A stretch of DNA of 64,000 bases from Lineus longissimus (lineage: Eukaryota > Nemertea > Pilidiophora > Heteronemertea > Lineidae), in assembly GCF_910592395.1 (NCBI RefSeq), contig NC_088319.1:5580001-5644000 (forward strand), read 5' to 3'. Shown one piece after another: positions 34,182 through 45,637 of this stretch. The notes beneath the pieces were generated by a model. It was not told the origin of the DNA and searched no databases. It saw only the letters and a list, made by a program, of their open reading frames with translations. The first letter of the stretch is position 1; every line of letters starts with the position of its first letter. Position numbers and translations under genes: made by a program.

Positions 34182-37100
34182 TTACTTGACATAGTCTTTC
34201 AGGTGGTTTGGAGCACTTGAGACTCTTCCTGTTCTCAACTGTTCTGGAGGTTTAGAAGCAGGAGTAGGAACTGACCTGACTGGAACTGAACCTGGAGGAC
34301 CAGAAGCAACAGGCCTTGGAGCTGCAATAGCAGGAGTTTCTGGTGGCCTGGGCTGAGTAGCAAGCTCAGTTTCATCATTCATCAACAGATGGCGCCTCAT
34401 GGGCTCATAGACTCCAGATTCTCTCGTTCTCAGAATGTGTCTCCTGTTTCTAACTATGGTCTTGCCAGAGGGTGTGACCAACTTGTATGACCTTGGACCA
34501 TCAGCCTCAGACACAAATTTGGCTGGTGTCCAGGTTTTACCATTTCTGTACCTCACAGTATTATTTCTAGTCAAGTTTGGAAGTGGTTTCACATGCTTGT
34601 CATAGTGTACCTTGTTTCTGGCTTTACATTCTTGCAACCTGCCAGTCACTTGCTTTGGGGACAACAATTTAGGCTTCAGCAGTGACAGATTTGTAGGCAA
34701 TCTAGTCTGTGTCCTTCGTCCCATACACCTTTGTACAGGGGAACCCAAGACATTGTCTCTAGGGGTGTTCCTATAGTCCAACAAAGCCAACTGAAAATCT
34801 GTGCCATCTTGCCTACACTTCTTCAGCATGTTTTTAGCAATCTGAACTGACTTTTCTGCTAGGCCATTTGCCTGTGGATTCTTAGCACTGAATGCCTTGA
34901 TTTCAAACCCCCACTGGGTACTGAAATCTTTCATATCACGACTAGTGTACTCCGAGCCAGGATCAGAATACAAAGTCCTGGGGATGCCATGGGTGGCAAA
35001 GACTCTTTTCAGTTTGGATATGACAACAGGTGCACTATGATCAGGTTTCAGTTCATCCACTTCAAAATACCCAGAATAGTGATCTACAGTCACAAGATAG
35101 AAATCATCATCTAGTACAAACAAGTCTGATGAAACAGACTGCCATGGTAGAGTTGGCACAGGAGTGCTCATCATAGGCTCTTTCTGCTGTTGACTTCTAC
35201 TGGCTTGGCACAATGGACATTTGCTTACAGCTTCTTCAATCTGCTTGTTCATTCCAACCCAAAACAGAACGTCTCTAGCCAGCTGTTTTGATTTGACAAT
35301 CCCTTGATGCGAACTATGTATCAACTCTACCATGTCCTTATGCATCTGCTTGGGTACAATGACTCGCTCTCCTTTGAAAAGGATACCATCATACACAGTG
35401 ATCTCTGCCCTATAGTCCCAGTATGGCTTCAGAACATTTTCTACCTTGGCTCTGTCATCAGGCCAACCTTTGACAACCTGGTTTCGCAACTTCTGCAACT
35501 CAGCATCATTCTCAGTATTTGTCTTCAACAACTTCAGTTTGGAATCAGAGAAAGCATGTACAGTAGGAATATCCATAGCACAGACTTGGTAGTCATGCAT
35601 GTCATCAACTAGGCCTCTGTAGTGACAATCTTTCAATGGAGCTCGGCTCAGACAATCAGCAACAGGAATATCTTTCCCTGACTTTCCTATCAGTTTGAAA
35701 CTGTATGGTTGCAATTTCAACAACATCTTCTGTAATCTCAAGGGAACTTGTCCAAGGGTTTCTCAATGATGTGGACAAGAGGCAAATGGTCTGTCTCTAC
35801 TGTGATGTCATTTCTGCTATACAGTAGGTGGTGAAATTTCCTACAAGCAAACACTATGGCCAGAAGCTCTTTTTCAATCTGTGCATATGCTCGTTCAGTC
35901 TGAGTCAGGGTTTTAGATGCATATACTATAGGGTGGTCATGTTGCATCAAGACCGCACCGAGGCCCCCCAACGAGGCATCGCAAGAAACCACTATCGGCT
36001 CAGTCTTGGAGTAGTAACTCATGACCGGGGCTTGTATCAAAGCCGCTTTGAGCTTCTTAAAAGCTTGTCGCTGTGGCTCATCAAAGTGAAATGGCTCTTC
36101 AGACCCTTTGCCATCTTGTCTCTTTTTGACAACCTCTCTCAAGTCACTTGTCACATCAGAGAAGTTAGGAATATACTTGGACAAGTATGTGGCCATTCCT
36201 AACAATGTACGCACTTCTTCTTTACAAGTAGGCTAAGGAAGTTCAACAATGGCTCGAACCTTCTCTGGCGACACAGTCACACCTTCATCAGTCAAAACAT
36301 GACCAGTGTAATCTACCTCTGGCTGCGCGAACATGCACTTACTCAACCTGAACGTCAAGTCGTTTTCACGTGCTGTCTCTAGTGTTTTCCTCAGTACTCT
36401 ACAATGGTGCTCAATGTCACCTGTGTGCAACAAAATATCATCGAAGATATTGGCGAAGTTTTCCATCCCAGCGAACATTTCTTCTATAGCCCGCTGGTAT
36501 ATCTCTGGAGCAGACTTGACACCCATAGGAAGACGTTTGTACATGTAGCGCCCCCAAGGGGTAGAGAAGCAAGTAAGCAGTTGACTCTCATAGTCCAACT
36601 GTAGCTGGAAGAAACCTTGATTAGCATCAAGTACTGAAAAGTACTTGCTACCCTGAACCTGAGTGAGTACATCTTCAAGTGTTCTAATAGGATGGGTCTC
36701 TCTGAGCAAAGCCTTATTCAAGAACTTTGGATCTATACACACGCGTACTGACTTGCCATCCTTCTTATGCACTACATGCAGTTGACTACACCAGGGTGTT
36801 GGGACACCGGGTGGTACCTTGGAAATAATGTCGTTACTCTCTAGGAAATCTATTTGTTTCTTGGTCATATCTCTCAGAGCTGCTGGTATAGGTCTACTAC
36901 CATATGACACTGGACCATCTTTGTACTCTGGATCAATGGACAGATGAAACTCACCAGGTAGCTTGCCAACCCTTTCATCAGGAAACCTGTCTGGAAAGTC
37001 CCTAAGTACCTTCAAGATAGGTTCTGGTACTTTCTCAACATTTGAAATGCGCTTCAGGAATTTGTCATCAAACAATGGCTGGTCTCTGACATGGAATACA

Positions 37101-37609
37101 CGCTTCACTAGGCCTAACCTTTCACTATCCTTTGCACCAAGAAGATTTGGCACATTGCCAGGTACAACCTCACACTCAATTGAGTGTGTTTCACCCTTCA
37201 TGATGACATCAAATGTTGTTTTGCCAACAGGCACTACAGTAGTGTTACCAAAGGCAGTGATGGTAGATGCTGTGGACTTGAGCTGCAGGTGACCATGCTG
37301 TTGCATTCTGTCAAAAGAGGTTTTGGACATGGTGTTGCAATGAGCCTGTGTATCTATTTTCATTCTAATGGCACCACGTCCATTTTCATAGGGAGTATGC
37401 AGCAGTACAGTCCAAGTATCACCAGCACTGTCTCTAGTAGTTGATCTAGTCTTGATAGAGTATATGTGGAGGGAGTCCATCTCCTCAGTAGGCTCATAAT
37501 CATATGACCATGACTGTTCTTCATCATAGTCACATTCACCATCGATGAAACACACGTTCTTTTTCAAGCACTTTCTCTCGAAATGACCATACATGTGGCA
37601 ATGTCTACA
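34182..37609 (-). pseudogene. Gypsy-2 pol (protease, RT, RNase H, integrase), broken
   Basis: The frame directly follows the gag stop, in the same frame. 37,594-36,233 carries the second zinc knuckle (CRHCHMYGHFERKC straddles the gag stop), a retropepsin-like active site read as DTQA rather than DTGA, and RT with HKKDGKSVRVCIDPKFLNK and the catalytic FDDIL. A TAG at 36,233-36,235 interrupts the end of RT. 36,214-35,738 has the RNase H start (SCDASLGGLGAV). A one-base frameshift near 35,740 leads to the last part (35,741-34,182) with the integrase HHCC (HSSHQG, then CPLC), catalytic SSDLF and YSDPGSEY, and the final Glu in NGLAEKS. The copy cannot make a full Pol. Confidence 0.9.
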
Positions 37610-38440
37610 CTATTGATCATAGGCTGGACACTGTCTAGGGGCATGTTGACGACCACACTTTTGGCATGACCCATGATACTGATTTTGGCTGTGGCTGCGA
37701 CGTCCACGACCATACCCGCGTTGCTGAGCTACTCTTGGGGTTGAGCGTCCACGTCCATGATGTTGACTCGCAGTGGCACCTCCACGGGGATAGTTTGTGT
37801 ACCCGCGACCCCGTGATCTAGATCGACTACCACCACGCCCACGATAGGCTGCGTTCACTTCCTTATCACCAGCAGTGTTGTTATGCTTTTTAAACAACCC
37901 TGCACTTTCAGCACGTAGTTCGAATGTCTGGCACTTTTCAATCGTTTGCTGCAACGTCAGATCCTCGTCCCACAGCTTCTTCCTTAATACTTCGTCTTTG
38001 ACACCGTTAGAAATCTGAACAGACATCATTCGGTCCTCTTTGTCACCGAATTCACACAATTTCGCTAGGCGACGCAGGTCAGTGATATAATCTGAAATTG
38101 TCTCATTGCTGGCCTGCATCCGCTTTTGAAACTTGGTAATGTGGCTTTTAACCAGTTTCTTTGGTTCAAAGTACTTATCAAACGCTGAGCAGACCTTGTC
38201 GTACTTGTCCTTGTCAGCGTCTGCTTCGAACACCAGTTCATTTTGAAACACTTTCATGTACTGCTTCCCCATTTGATACAGCAAGAGGGACACCTTCTGT
38301 TTCTGTGCTGCTGTTCCTTGCCCTCTAGCAAGGAAATATAGATCTAGTTCGTCCTTGTATTCTCTCCATGAAGTGGCGAGCACTCCCATGTCGTGAGAGG
38401 CGGGGGTGAACTTAGGGGGAAGTATTCCCTGAACGGCCAT
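37610..38440 (-). CDS. Gypsy-2 Gag
   Basis: A 276-aa frame starts MAVQGILPPKF. The N-terminal two thirds are capsid-like (YFLARGQGTAAQKQKVSLLLYQMG and QNELVF regions). Then come an RGRG-rich basic stretch typical of nucleic-acid binding, and a first zinc knuckle CQKCGRQHAPRQC. The frame ends at TAG (37,610-37,612) preceded by CAA, just before the second knuckle, which continues in the same frame in pol. Readthrough of this stop would make Gag-Pol. Confidence 0.88.
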   Translation of the reverse strand: MAVQGILPPKFTPASHDMGVLATSWREYKDELDLYFLARGQGTAAQKQKVSLLLYQMGKQYMKVFQNELVFEADADKDKYDKVCSAFDKYFEPKKLVKSHITKFQKRMQASNETISDYITDLRRLAKLCEFGDKEDRMMSVQISNGVKDEVLRKKLWDEDLTLQQTIEKCQTFELRAESAGLFKKHNNTAGDKEVNAAYRGRGGSRSRSRGRGYTNYPRGGATASQHHGRGRSTPRVAQQRGYGRGRRSHSQNQYHGSCQKCGRQHAPRQCPAYDQ

Positions 38441-38618
38441 TTTGGATTCTGCTGTGGTGAATGTTCAAATGCACTACGAATGTACAACGATGTTCTCGGG
38501 CACTGATCTTGCCACGACTAAAATCAGGCGGCACGCATAAATGTCAATAGGGGAAATCGAGTTTCTCACTTCTATTGATTCACCGATACTCTGCCTTTCT
38601 TTTCATGTCCTTGATTTG

Positions 38619-38641
38619 CGAATCCCACTTCTAGGACACCA
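38619..38641 (-). other. Gypsy-2 primer-binding site
   Basis: Adjoining the 5' LTR on the minus strand is TGGTGTCCTAGAAGTGGGAT and three further bases. Its complement ends CCA and includes a GAATCCCAC word like a tRNA T-arm, so it matches a tRNA 3' end over about 23 nt. The tRNA species was not assigned. Confidence 0.75.
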
Positions 38642-38756
38642 TGTAACGACCTCTGAAGTTAGGACGACGATAAATAATGGCCAACATAAGACACGAGTTG
38701 CGACTGACTCCGGAACTACTTTATTATAATGATGTATCAATACGCAATACAATACA
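38642..38756 (-). repeat. Gypsy-2 right LTR (5' LTR)
   Basis: 115 bp, TGTAACGACC to CAATACA, the near-identical partner of 33,722-33,836. On the minus strand ATAATAAAG near 38,720 may supply the polyadenylation signal. Confidence 0.95.
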
Positions 38757-39059
38757 GCTGTCGCATGTAAGTGGGGTTGGTCAAATCGAATACAGATGGA
38801 ACAGCTGTTTTTAACAAGTGGCATTTAATATTCAGTTGGATGCAGATATCCGGCTTCATGTGATAATCCGTATCGATAAAGTGATCACTGCAAAGTTTGG
38901 CTGAAGGCCCAGGCTTCCAACACTCCAAACGTTTGCACTTCCGAATCCACAGCTTCCTCCTCTCTCGTTCAACTGGCTTTGGAAATTCATGAAAATGGGT
39001 CCCCTCCGTCATTCGATTGTTCTATCCTTGACACAATTCGGAGTCACACAATACACCAT
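38737..39059 (-). pseudogene. THAP-domain remnant, family A copy 2, frameshifted
   Basis: ATG at 39,059 gives MVYCVTPNCVKD. A 7-bp deletion relative to copy 1 (CACAAAG missing near 39,024) then shifts the frame. The rest of the THAP domain (FHEFPKP, LWIRKCKR, LCSDHF) is open from 39,012 in another frame. It is non-functional. The frame's far end runs into the Gypsy-2 LTR. Confidence 0.78.
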
Positions 39060-39868
39060 AGTGAATGAAACACATTACTTCCAGGTGTGCATAATTAATT
39101 AAGGCCCTCCTGCTTTTATGATTGCATGACATGTACAGATAGCCTGATCTTCATCACAACTTTTGCTGAACCCGCCGCCTGGCTCTAACAAGCCAGTTGC
39201 TAGCCTGATTAGGTAATCAAGTTGTCAAACACATAATTGGCTATATCTTCAAAATGGATGGAGCCAATTGCATTTGGTTTTCTGTATTGTATAAAGTGTT
39301 AGGTACACTTTTGAAATCGTCTTACAGCAGAAAATGGCAAAAAACCTGGAGTTATGGCCATTAAATGGAACCACTGAAATATGGGGAACAGCCACAGCGG
39401 TGAGAATGCGAATACCTATCAGAGAAATCGGGACGGGTGATGACGGGAAACACATTTCACTCTACTTGGCCTTATGCTCGTCAATCATAATCTATTACTA
39501 GCTCAGGCTGTCCCTATAACAAATACAGATCGATGTCTAAGCTAACCACCTCGAGAGGTCCATTGCTTAGCTTTTAGAGAAACTGGGGAGGGTGGGGACG
39601 GGAAACACTTTTTAATTTTACCCGGCCTTTTACTGCTCTATCAGAATCCATTACTAGCACAAAGCTGTCCTTGCAACATAAACAGATCGATGTCTATGCT
39701 AACCACTTCATAGCTTATGACTGAGGTTATCAAGCAGCCAATGAGAAAAACAACCCACGGCAAGTCTCCTTCTCCTCAATTTTATATCATTGAATGGCCA
39801 CATTGACCTAGGAGCCACCAAGGGCTGATTGCTTCAGCTAATCGGTTACTACCAGGCTCTGAATGATC

Positions 39869-40283
39869 CAGAAGTGATCTAATGTGTGACCTACTCTGGC
39901 ATAGGAAGTGCACGTAGCATATAGAGAGTTGTAAGAAAAGGTAGTGTGGAAAACACTGAGAATCTTTTTCGATTGAGAAAGGATTTCATGACTTTCCTCA
40001 GTATTTTCAACTATTTATAGAGGTGTCGTTGTCTGACTTTTCTCTACAAGATCAGATTTCTCAAAACCTGTGAAAAATACCAGTACTGCCCAAAATTGGA
40101 AAGGTTTTTTGAAAAATCCGACCTTTCAGGAAAAAGTCATACGATGACAGGAAAGTCATAAAATCAATTCCCAAATACTCAAATTCTCAACGTTTTTCAC
40201 ACTATCCTTTTTTTTCTTACCGCTCCCTAAACACTACGTCCACTTCCCATGCCAGATTAGGTCACACATTAGATCAAATTCTG
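39869..40283. mobile_element. About 415-bp foldback/MITE
   Basis: The first about 140 bp are the imperfect inverted complement of the last about 140 bp. They share TGATCTAATGTGTGACCTA, GGAAGTG and GTAAGAAAAGG words. The centre is AT-rich and non-coding. The target duplication is not clear. Confidence 0.65.
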
Positions 40284-40639
40284 CCGTCGGCTGTTTTTCT
40301 CATTGGCATGCACAAATGAAGAAATGTCACAGTGAAGCGAACACCAGGCCATCATGGCCAAAACCCATATAATTTATCATGGTGATATTTCCCTCGGGCA
40401 ATGTAGAGGTTGGTCATTCATTGAACGAAAAGTTTGGAATACACTTTTCCAGTTTGGCATGGGTGTATTCCGCAATACATACTGTGTATCAAACAGTGGT
40501 TACACCAAGGGGCCCAATCAGGCTGATGACCCCCCATTACCGTCTAGTCTCTGGTCACGCAGCATGATTCCCTCTAGTCTGGGGGTAACTTGGCATAAAC
40601 TATTTTTCTTGAAAGCCATGCCGGTTCATTAAGAAATTC

Positions 40640-40722
40640 CATCCTGGGTTCTCTCCGGGATCGAACTCGTGTCCTATTGCGCGGTAGCCAGCAGTGTTAG
40701 CCACTAGGATATGAGGGACTTT
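40640..40722 (-). repeat. tRNA-derived SINE head or tRNA pseudogene
   Basis: On the minus strand an A-box-like TAGTGGCTAACACTGCTGG (40,706-40,688) is followed 19 nt later by a B-box-like GAGTTCGATCC (40,668-40,658). TCCT and AGGA near the two ends could pair as an acceptor stem. This is the pol III promoter layout of a tRNA-type SINE. A normal cloverleaf is not obvious. Confidence 0.45.
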
Positions 40723-41973
40723 GGCGGCGCAATGCCTGAAAGAAGGATTGCTAGATTTTGTGTATAGTTTGAGATTGATAGTTCATAAAAACACACACGC
40801 CATCAGCACCTTCCCTTGGGATCACAGGCATACACTAGCACATGATGCTTGTGCAGTGGTTATAATGACCAAAACCCATATCATTTGTCAGATCTTAAGG
40901 TATTCCTCGACAATTTTTATCGGCGACTGATTGTGCCAATGGGAACTATCAAGCTAACGACATTAGATCATATAAAGTCAGAGCACGACTACCTCGGGAT
41001 AACTCAGTAATCTGTCCAATTCTTTGCATACATGTAAGGGATCACGTCCAAAGTCCTCACGCGAATATTCGCTGCGCGAATCGGGGAGAAAATTTGCCTG
41101 GTCGAATATCGCCACACTCATTCGCCTCCAAATCGCTGCCTGCTTCGGCGATTCTATTGATCAGGCGAAAATTCAGACTGAATAAAAAATCGCAGGCAAA
41201 AATCTATCAATAATCGCGCCTGATTCGCTCTCACCAGCCATCGGAAAGGAGCGAATATTTATAATACATGTGTTGTATGATGCGAATTCGATTTCAGCTG
41301 ATAGCAGACCAAACAAAAAACACAAACTGGATTTCCAGGTCAACCTGACTCCAGTAATCAAATACATCGCATCTATCCACGAGGAACTACACAAATTTGG
41401 CACAGAGGTTTGAAGTTGTAAGTATTATGGTATGCACTCCGAACGATTGCGGCGGAATGTACCGAAACATACAGCTAATCATAGTCAGGCTTATGTTTCC
41501 GAGTCTCAACCAACCAATCAAGATAGTTGTAGTAGCAAACCTTTGGCGAGCAGGCAACCTGTACGAATTCATTAAATTGAAAAAACTGAATTGCTGTAGT
41601 TGAAGACAAAATTGCTGTGGAGAGGTGACATGACATCCTACACAGACAAAAGTGTCCATGCATGGATCATTGAAGGGCCCATAGATGAATCTATGTTGAT
41701 TATCACAAACCACGTTTTACACATCCCATCATAGGTTATTATGATGGCCAATCGGAAGATCCATTGATGGCCCATGGGCTATTCATTGATGGGAGTTCCA
41801 TCATAGACCAAATGTGGGTGGGTCCCATTATACAATGAACATACGCAGCAAGGTCTAACCCCATTTGAATAACATGGACTATTTTACCTGTTTAACTGCC
41901 ATTGTGATATTTTCCAACGGAATGGTAGTGCATTCCATGGCCGAGCGTTATCCCAATTGCCTGGTCTCTTTAA

Positions 41974-42182
41974 AGGGGAAATACAGGCAGAATCAAGGGG
42001 GTGCAAATGGTCGTCTCTAAGCGACTAATATGCACAGTTAATTACGGCACTGCATCTGGTTTTACATACCTCTTAAAAACATCACAAGTACAAAATGGAC
42101 TGCGCCACTGTAGAACAGCAGATTAATCTATCGCCAACTTCGTCAAATCAACCTGCCCCCCCCCCCCGCCTGTAGTCACCCT
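41974..42182. mobile_element. 209-bp TTAA-flanked MITE
   Basis: TTAA lies at both sides (41,970-41,973 and 42,183-42,186). The ends are AGGGGAAATACAGGC and, inverted, AGGGTGACTACAGGC (11 of 15 agree). It resembles a non-autonomous Kolobok-type element. A run of C near 42,155 lies inside. Confidence 0.6.
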
Positions 42183-42186
42183 TTAA

Positions 42187-43829
42187 CGCTTATTAGAATT
42201 CTCTATGAATTCTGAAAATATGCTTTAATAATGACTCCCTTTTGAGAATGGTCACTTGTCAAGTGAGCAGATTTCTACCATCTTCTTACAGATGAGCTTT
42301 CAGTATCGAGGGGTCTAGAATTGATATGGCTTGTGGGGTAGCATGGCCTGGATTAAGATTTCCCAACGGAGAATGATCATTGATTATTTATCAAACAATG
42401 GTGTACCAAGGGACCCCGGCAAGCTAACGAACCTGATTAGTGTCTTTGGTTTCTCCACCAATTATTATAACGAGACTTTGTAGAAAAGGAGACAAGAATA
42501 TCAATTATGGTTAGACGAAGTTTAATTGGTCTCCTGCAACATGATCTGACGATTCCGCCTGGGTCAAGATGTTATAAAGCAGGCCTAGACCACGCCCGGA
42601 GCCAATCAACATGCTCGAACCACAAACGACATCCTGTGACCCTCACTAGAATGACCAATCGACGTCCTCCACGTTTGGACGTTTGGAAAAGGGACATTTT
42701 TGGCTGGACCCTGTCGCGAACTTAAGAATTTATATAACTTGTAAATCGGACGGTCTCGTTAATCTGAAACGTGCCGTTTTTAATAAAATGTTGACCGGTC
42801 CCTAGAGTTTGTTCGAGCACGTAGTATTTAATTAATGATCGTGGCAGTGAGATTTGATTGATCTTTGTCGAAGCGGATGATTAATCCAGAGTTACACCGA
42901 TCTTCGAAATGCTCAAGTACATGACGTGCCATTGTCCAGTCTATGATATTCGTTTGCTTGTACGGACGTTATCAAATTTGGATGAGTGAATGCAATATCT
43001 TGTTCTGAGCGATGGTCAATTTCAAATAGAATTAATTTGTAATCAGGCTTGTGGCGTTTTGTTGTTCTGGTAAGCTTTTGAGTCCAAACTATCACATGAC
43101 TCATGTCATCTGACATCACTGGGCTGCATCTTAAACTATTTATGGTATAGTTCACAGTAACACGAGAGATACAAACCTTCCGCTATAACTGTATAAATAA
43201 ACAGACAACTTACTGCGAGGGGAATGTAAACAGAACACAAGCAGGGATGCTTTAAAGCATAATACATCAGTGACCCGTTCTTGAAGGTTAAAAAGATGTT
43301 TTTGTGTAGGAGTTGGGCCTGGGAAATATGCTATAATGAAAGATGGCCGTTTCATACGTTTGCGAAAGCAACCACATGACTGTAAGAGAAAGAACTGTTG
43401 TTTAGGACAGTAAAGGATACACAGTAAATGCAACGGAGCAGTTTTCTTCATTCGAAACTTTCGTTGTAACCGAAACGTACCGAATCTATTCGGACCTGAG
43501 ATGAAAAGAACGCGAAGTTTGGGTACAAGGGACCTTCAGCACTGTCAAAACTTATCAGTTATCCGTATGGAAAATACGTATGTCGCATGCAGGTAAGTGA
43601 TACTTAAGTCAGATATAAAATGGCTTCGTGCGCAATTTGTGAACAGCTCAATAGATAGGTGGCTATAAAAACGCCTCTTATTTCCACAAACAAAAGCATC
43701 TTCAACGAAATCTACAATATTTCTCAAACCAGATGGAAATATGATAGAAGACTCAATTTAGCTGCAAATGCAAGTTAAATCGTACAATATCACACGTACT
43801 GCTTCCCATTTGGAACGCAGTTCTTGCGT
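42187..43829. other. Gene-poor stretch
   Basis: No exon, domain or repeat that I can support. The short open frames at 42,507 and 43,152 show no recognisable motif. Confidence 0.4.
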
Positions 43830-44091
43830 TTAAAGACCTATGATTATGAAAACAAAAACAACCACAAAACCCCGATCAGTCAGAAGTAATTAGTGTAATA
43901 AATCACAATTAGTCACCTTTTACTATATAAATAAAGCAATTGAAAGGAAAACATACTTTTAATCTCTCGTTCACACGTCTGACCCGAGCACAAAAACTCG
44001 CTTGCGTAAACTAGGCCAATATGATAATTTTTCTGATGACGTAGCCTCCGGAATCCTGAGTCTTGACCTAATTTCAAAAGCAATTATAAAC

Positions 44092-45365
44092 ATGGAAGAC
44101 AATAGTGCCTCGAGTGATACTTCATCGGATTTCTTTGACTTTTCTGACTCCGACAGTGGTGATTTTGACTTTGTATTTGATGAGAATGGATCTCATGGAG
44201 ATGAGGAATTAAATAGGCCTGATGATGAAATTGTTGGGATAGCTCCTTATATGTATGAGCCAGAACCCCTACCAGACGATGTAGTAGAGAGGGATCAGCC
44301 ACTACCAATGGCAATACCAATGGAAGTTGGTGAACATGTGGAAGAGCTTGATTATACAGTTCTTGAAAATTGGTAAGTTACTAAATCCTAGTTTACACTA
44401 TTTCCACAAGTTCACAATCCTAGCCCTTTAGGCCTATAATGGGCTAGGGTAAAGTAGAAATTCCCTTAAACATTAAAGGCGATCTCTGTAAAAAAAGCCA
44501 TTCAACCTCCATCTGTTTACTCTACCGTCTACGGCCTAGGCCATGTATAGTAGGCCTAGGACCATCTTCTATCGTTATGTTGTCGGCCTAGGCCTAGGCT
44601 CTGAGGAGAGAGTAACCTACTTGTTTACTGGCCTAAGGTCAATTAGTTCAGTCCCATAGCCAATATTTTCATTCAATTTAAATCCTGTAAACAGGGTACA
44701 TCTCATTTAAACTGAAAAATGTTGCAATCCCATGAGTGGCCTTCATTGAAGTTCTATTGTATAGCCCTATAGGCCCTTGATGATAAGATGAATCAGTGCT
44801 ACCACATGGTTAGAGGTTGAGGCCTGCACCTGCAAATTAGGAAGGGCTGAAACAAAAAACAGAACAAAGTCACTTTGAAAAAGAAAACAAAATTTAATAT
44901 TATATACAATGTACAGGCAGTAAATAATAAATTTCATCAATATATCTTTACAGGTGCACCTGTGACAATTGCCAGGTACAACATACAAGGGCGAAGTGCG
45001 TCTGCTGTCGGGATATCAACGAATACCGAGCCAAGTTAACAGAAGATGAGAACGCACCAACATGTATCACCGCACAGAAAGGGTTCAATTCAGTATGCAT
45101 TAATGAAGACGTCCTGGAAACAGCTTGGTATCAATATAGACAACAATATGGTAAAAATGCCCACAGCAATGGACCAAGACACCGACGTTTACGCCATATA
45201 GCATATCGACAGTTAGTGCGGTGGTGCTACGGCTACTTGGGAAAAGATATAAGAGTGGTTCTTCCATCATGTGCTGTAAGCAAAATTAGAGCCTTTTTCC
45301 CTCCACCAGGACTTGAAGAAAATTTTCAATTTGTTGGATTCCAAGATGCCATAGACATTGAGTAA
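44092..45365 (+). CDS. Transposon-borne protein with P2X7 ballast-type zinc domain
   Basis: The two exons are 44092-44372 and 44954-45365, with donor GTAAGT, acceptor TTTACAG and phase 2, giving 230 aa. Residues 1-50 are strongly acidic and Ser-rich (SSDTSSDFFDFSDSDSG). Then comes APYMYEPEPLPDD, then across the splice the Cys cluster WCTCDNC and KCVCC, and finally RHRRLRHIAYRQLVRWCYG, VVLPSCAV and IRAFFP followed by FVGF. In vertebrate P2X7 the cytosolic ballast has the same order: Cys cluster, an RHxAYR block, LPSC, IRxxFP and GF. This protein has no ion-channel part and no membrane segment. A TATA-like TATAAATA lies at 43,924, about 170 bp upstream. It sits between the TIRs of the transposon. 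Its role in transposition is unknown; DNA or zinc binding is inferred. Confidence 0.82.
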
Positions 45366-45637
45366 AAGCAATGACCACAATGGGCGAGTTCAGAATTCTG
45401 TGTGTGTTATATAAAAGGGATCTGTTATTTTAAGCATCAGCTTCAGCAGCACATAACACTTAGTTGGCAATTTGTTCAAACAATACTACAAACAATACTT
45501 TGTACATGCATTTTCAAACAGTTTCGTCTATTCCAAACATTGCTTAATATAATATGGATTCAGTCTCTGTCAAATGATGTAACTCGTGCTTGTCATCAAG
45601 AAGGAAATAAGAATGTCACTATCATAATTTGCACTAT

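Larger units (their letters stand above)
33722..38756 (-). mobile_element. Ty3/Gypsy LTR retrotransposon Gypsy-2, complete structure, young
   Basis: It is 5,035 bp with 115-bp LTRs that differ at one base, and a perfect 5-bp target duplication GCTGT (33,717-33,721 and 38,757-38,761). A primer-binding site and a polypurine tract lie in the expected places. Gag and pol are on the minus strand. It is inserted within a TTAA transposon. Despite the near-identical LTRs, pol has a stop and a frameshift, so this copy is not autonomous. Its sequence is unrelated to Gypsy-1 at the LTR level. Confidence 0.95.
33309..39360. mobile_element. Kolobok-type TTAA transposon, family A, copy 2, split by Gypsy-2
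   Basis: The left end, AGGCCATATATCTAGG, follows TTAA at 33,305-33,308. The right end, inverted TGGCCATAACTCCAGG, precedes TTAA at 39,361-39,364. The left 300 bp are nearly identical to 12,042-12,347 and the right 560 bp to 12,858-13,417. Removing Gypsy-2 and its target duplication leaves about 1.0 kb. It again has the ballast-type N-terminus on the left (+) and the THAP exon on the right (-). Confidence 0.82.

Noticed and set aside
35304-35612. Plus-strand frames within 35-38 kb
   Set aside because: Shadows of Gypsy-2 pol and gag.
41040-41260. GCGAATATTCGC-rich stretch as a regulatory array or MITE
   Set aside because: GCGAAT/ATTCGC words recur, but I could not define inverted ends or a target duplication.
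44092-45365. A genuine P2X purinoceptor gene
   Set aside because: No transmembrane segment or ATP-binding ectodomain is encoded nearby; only the cytosolic ballast-type region is present.
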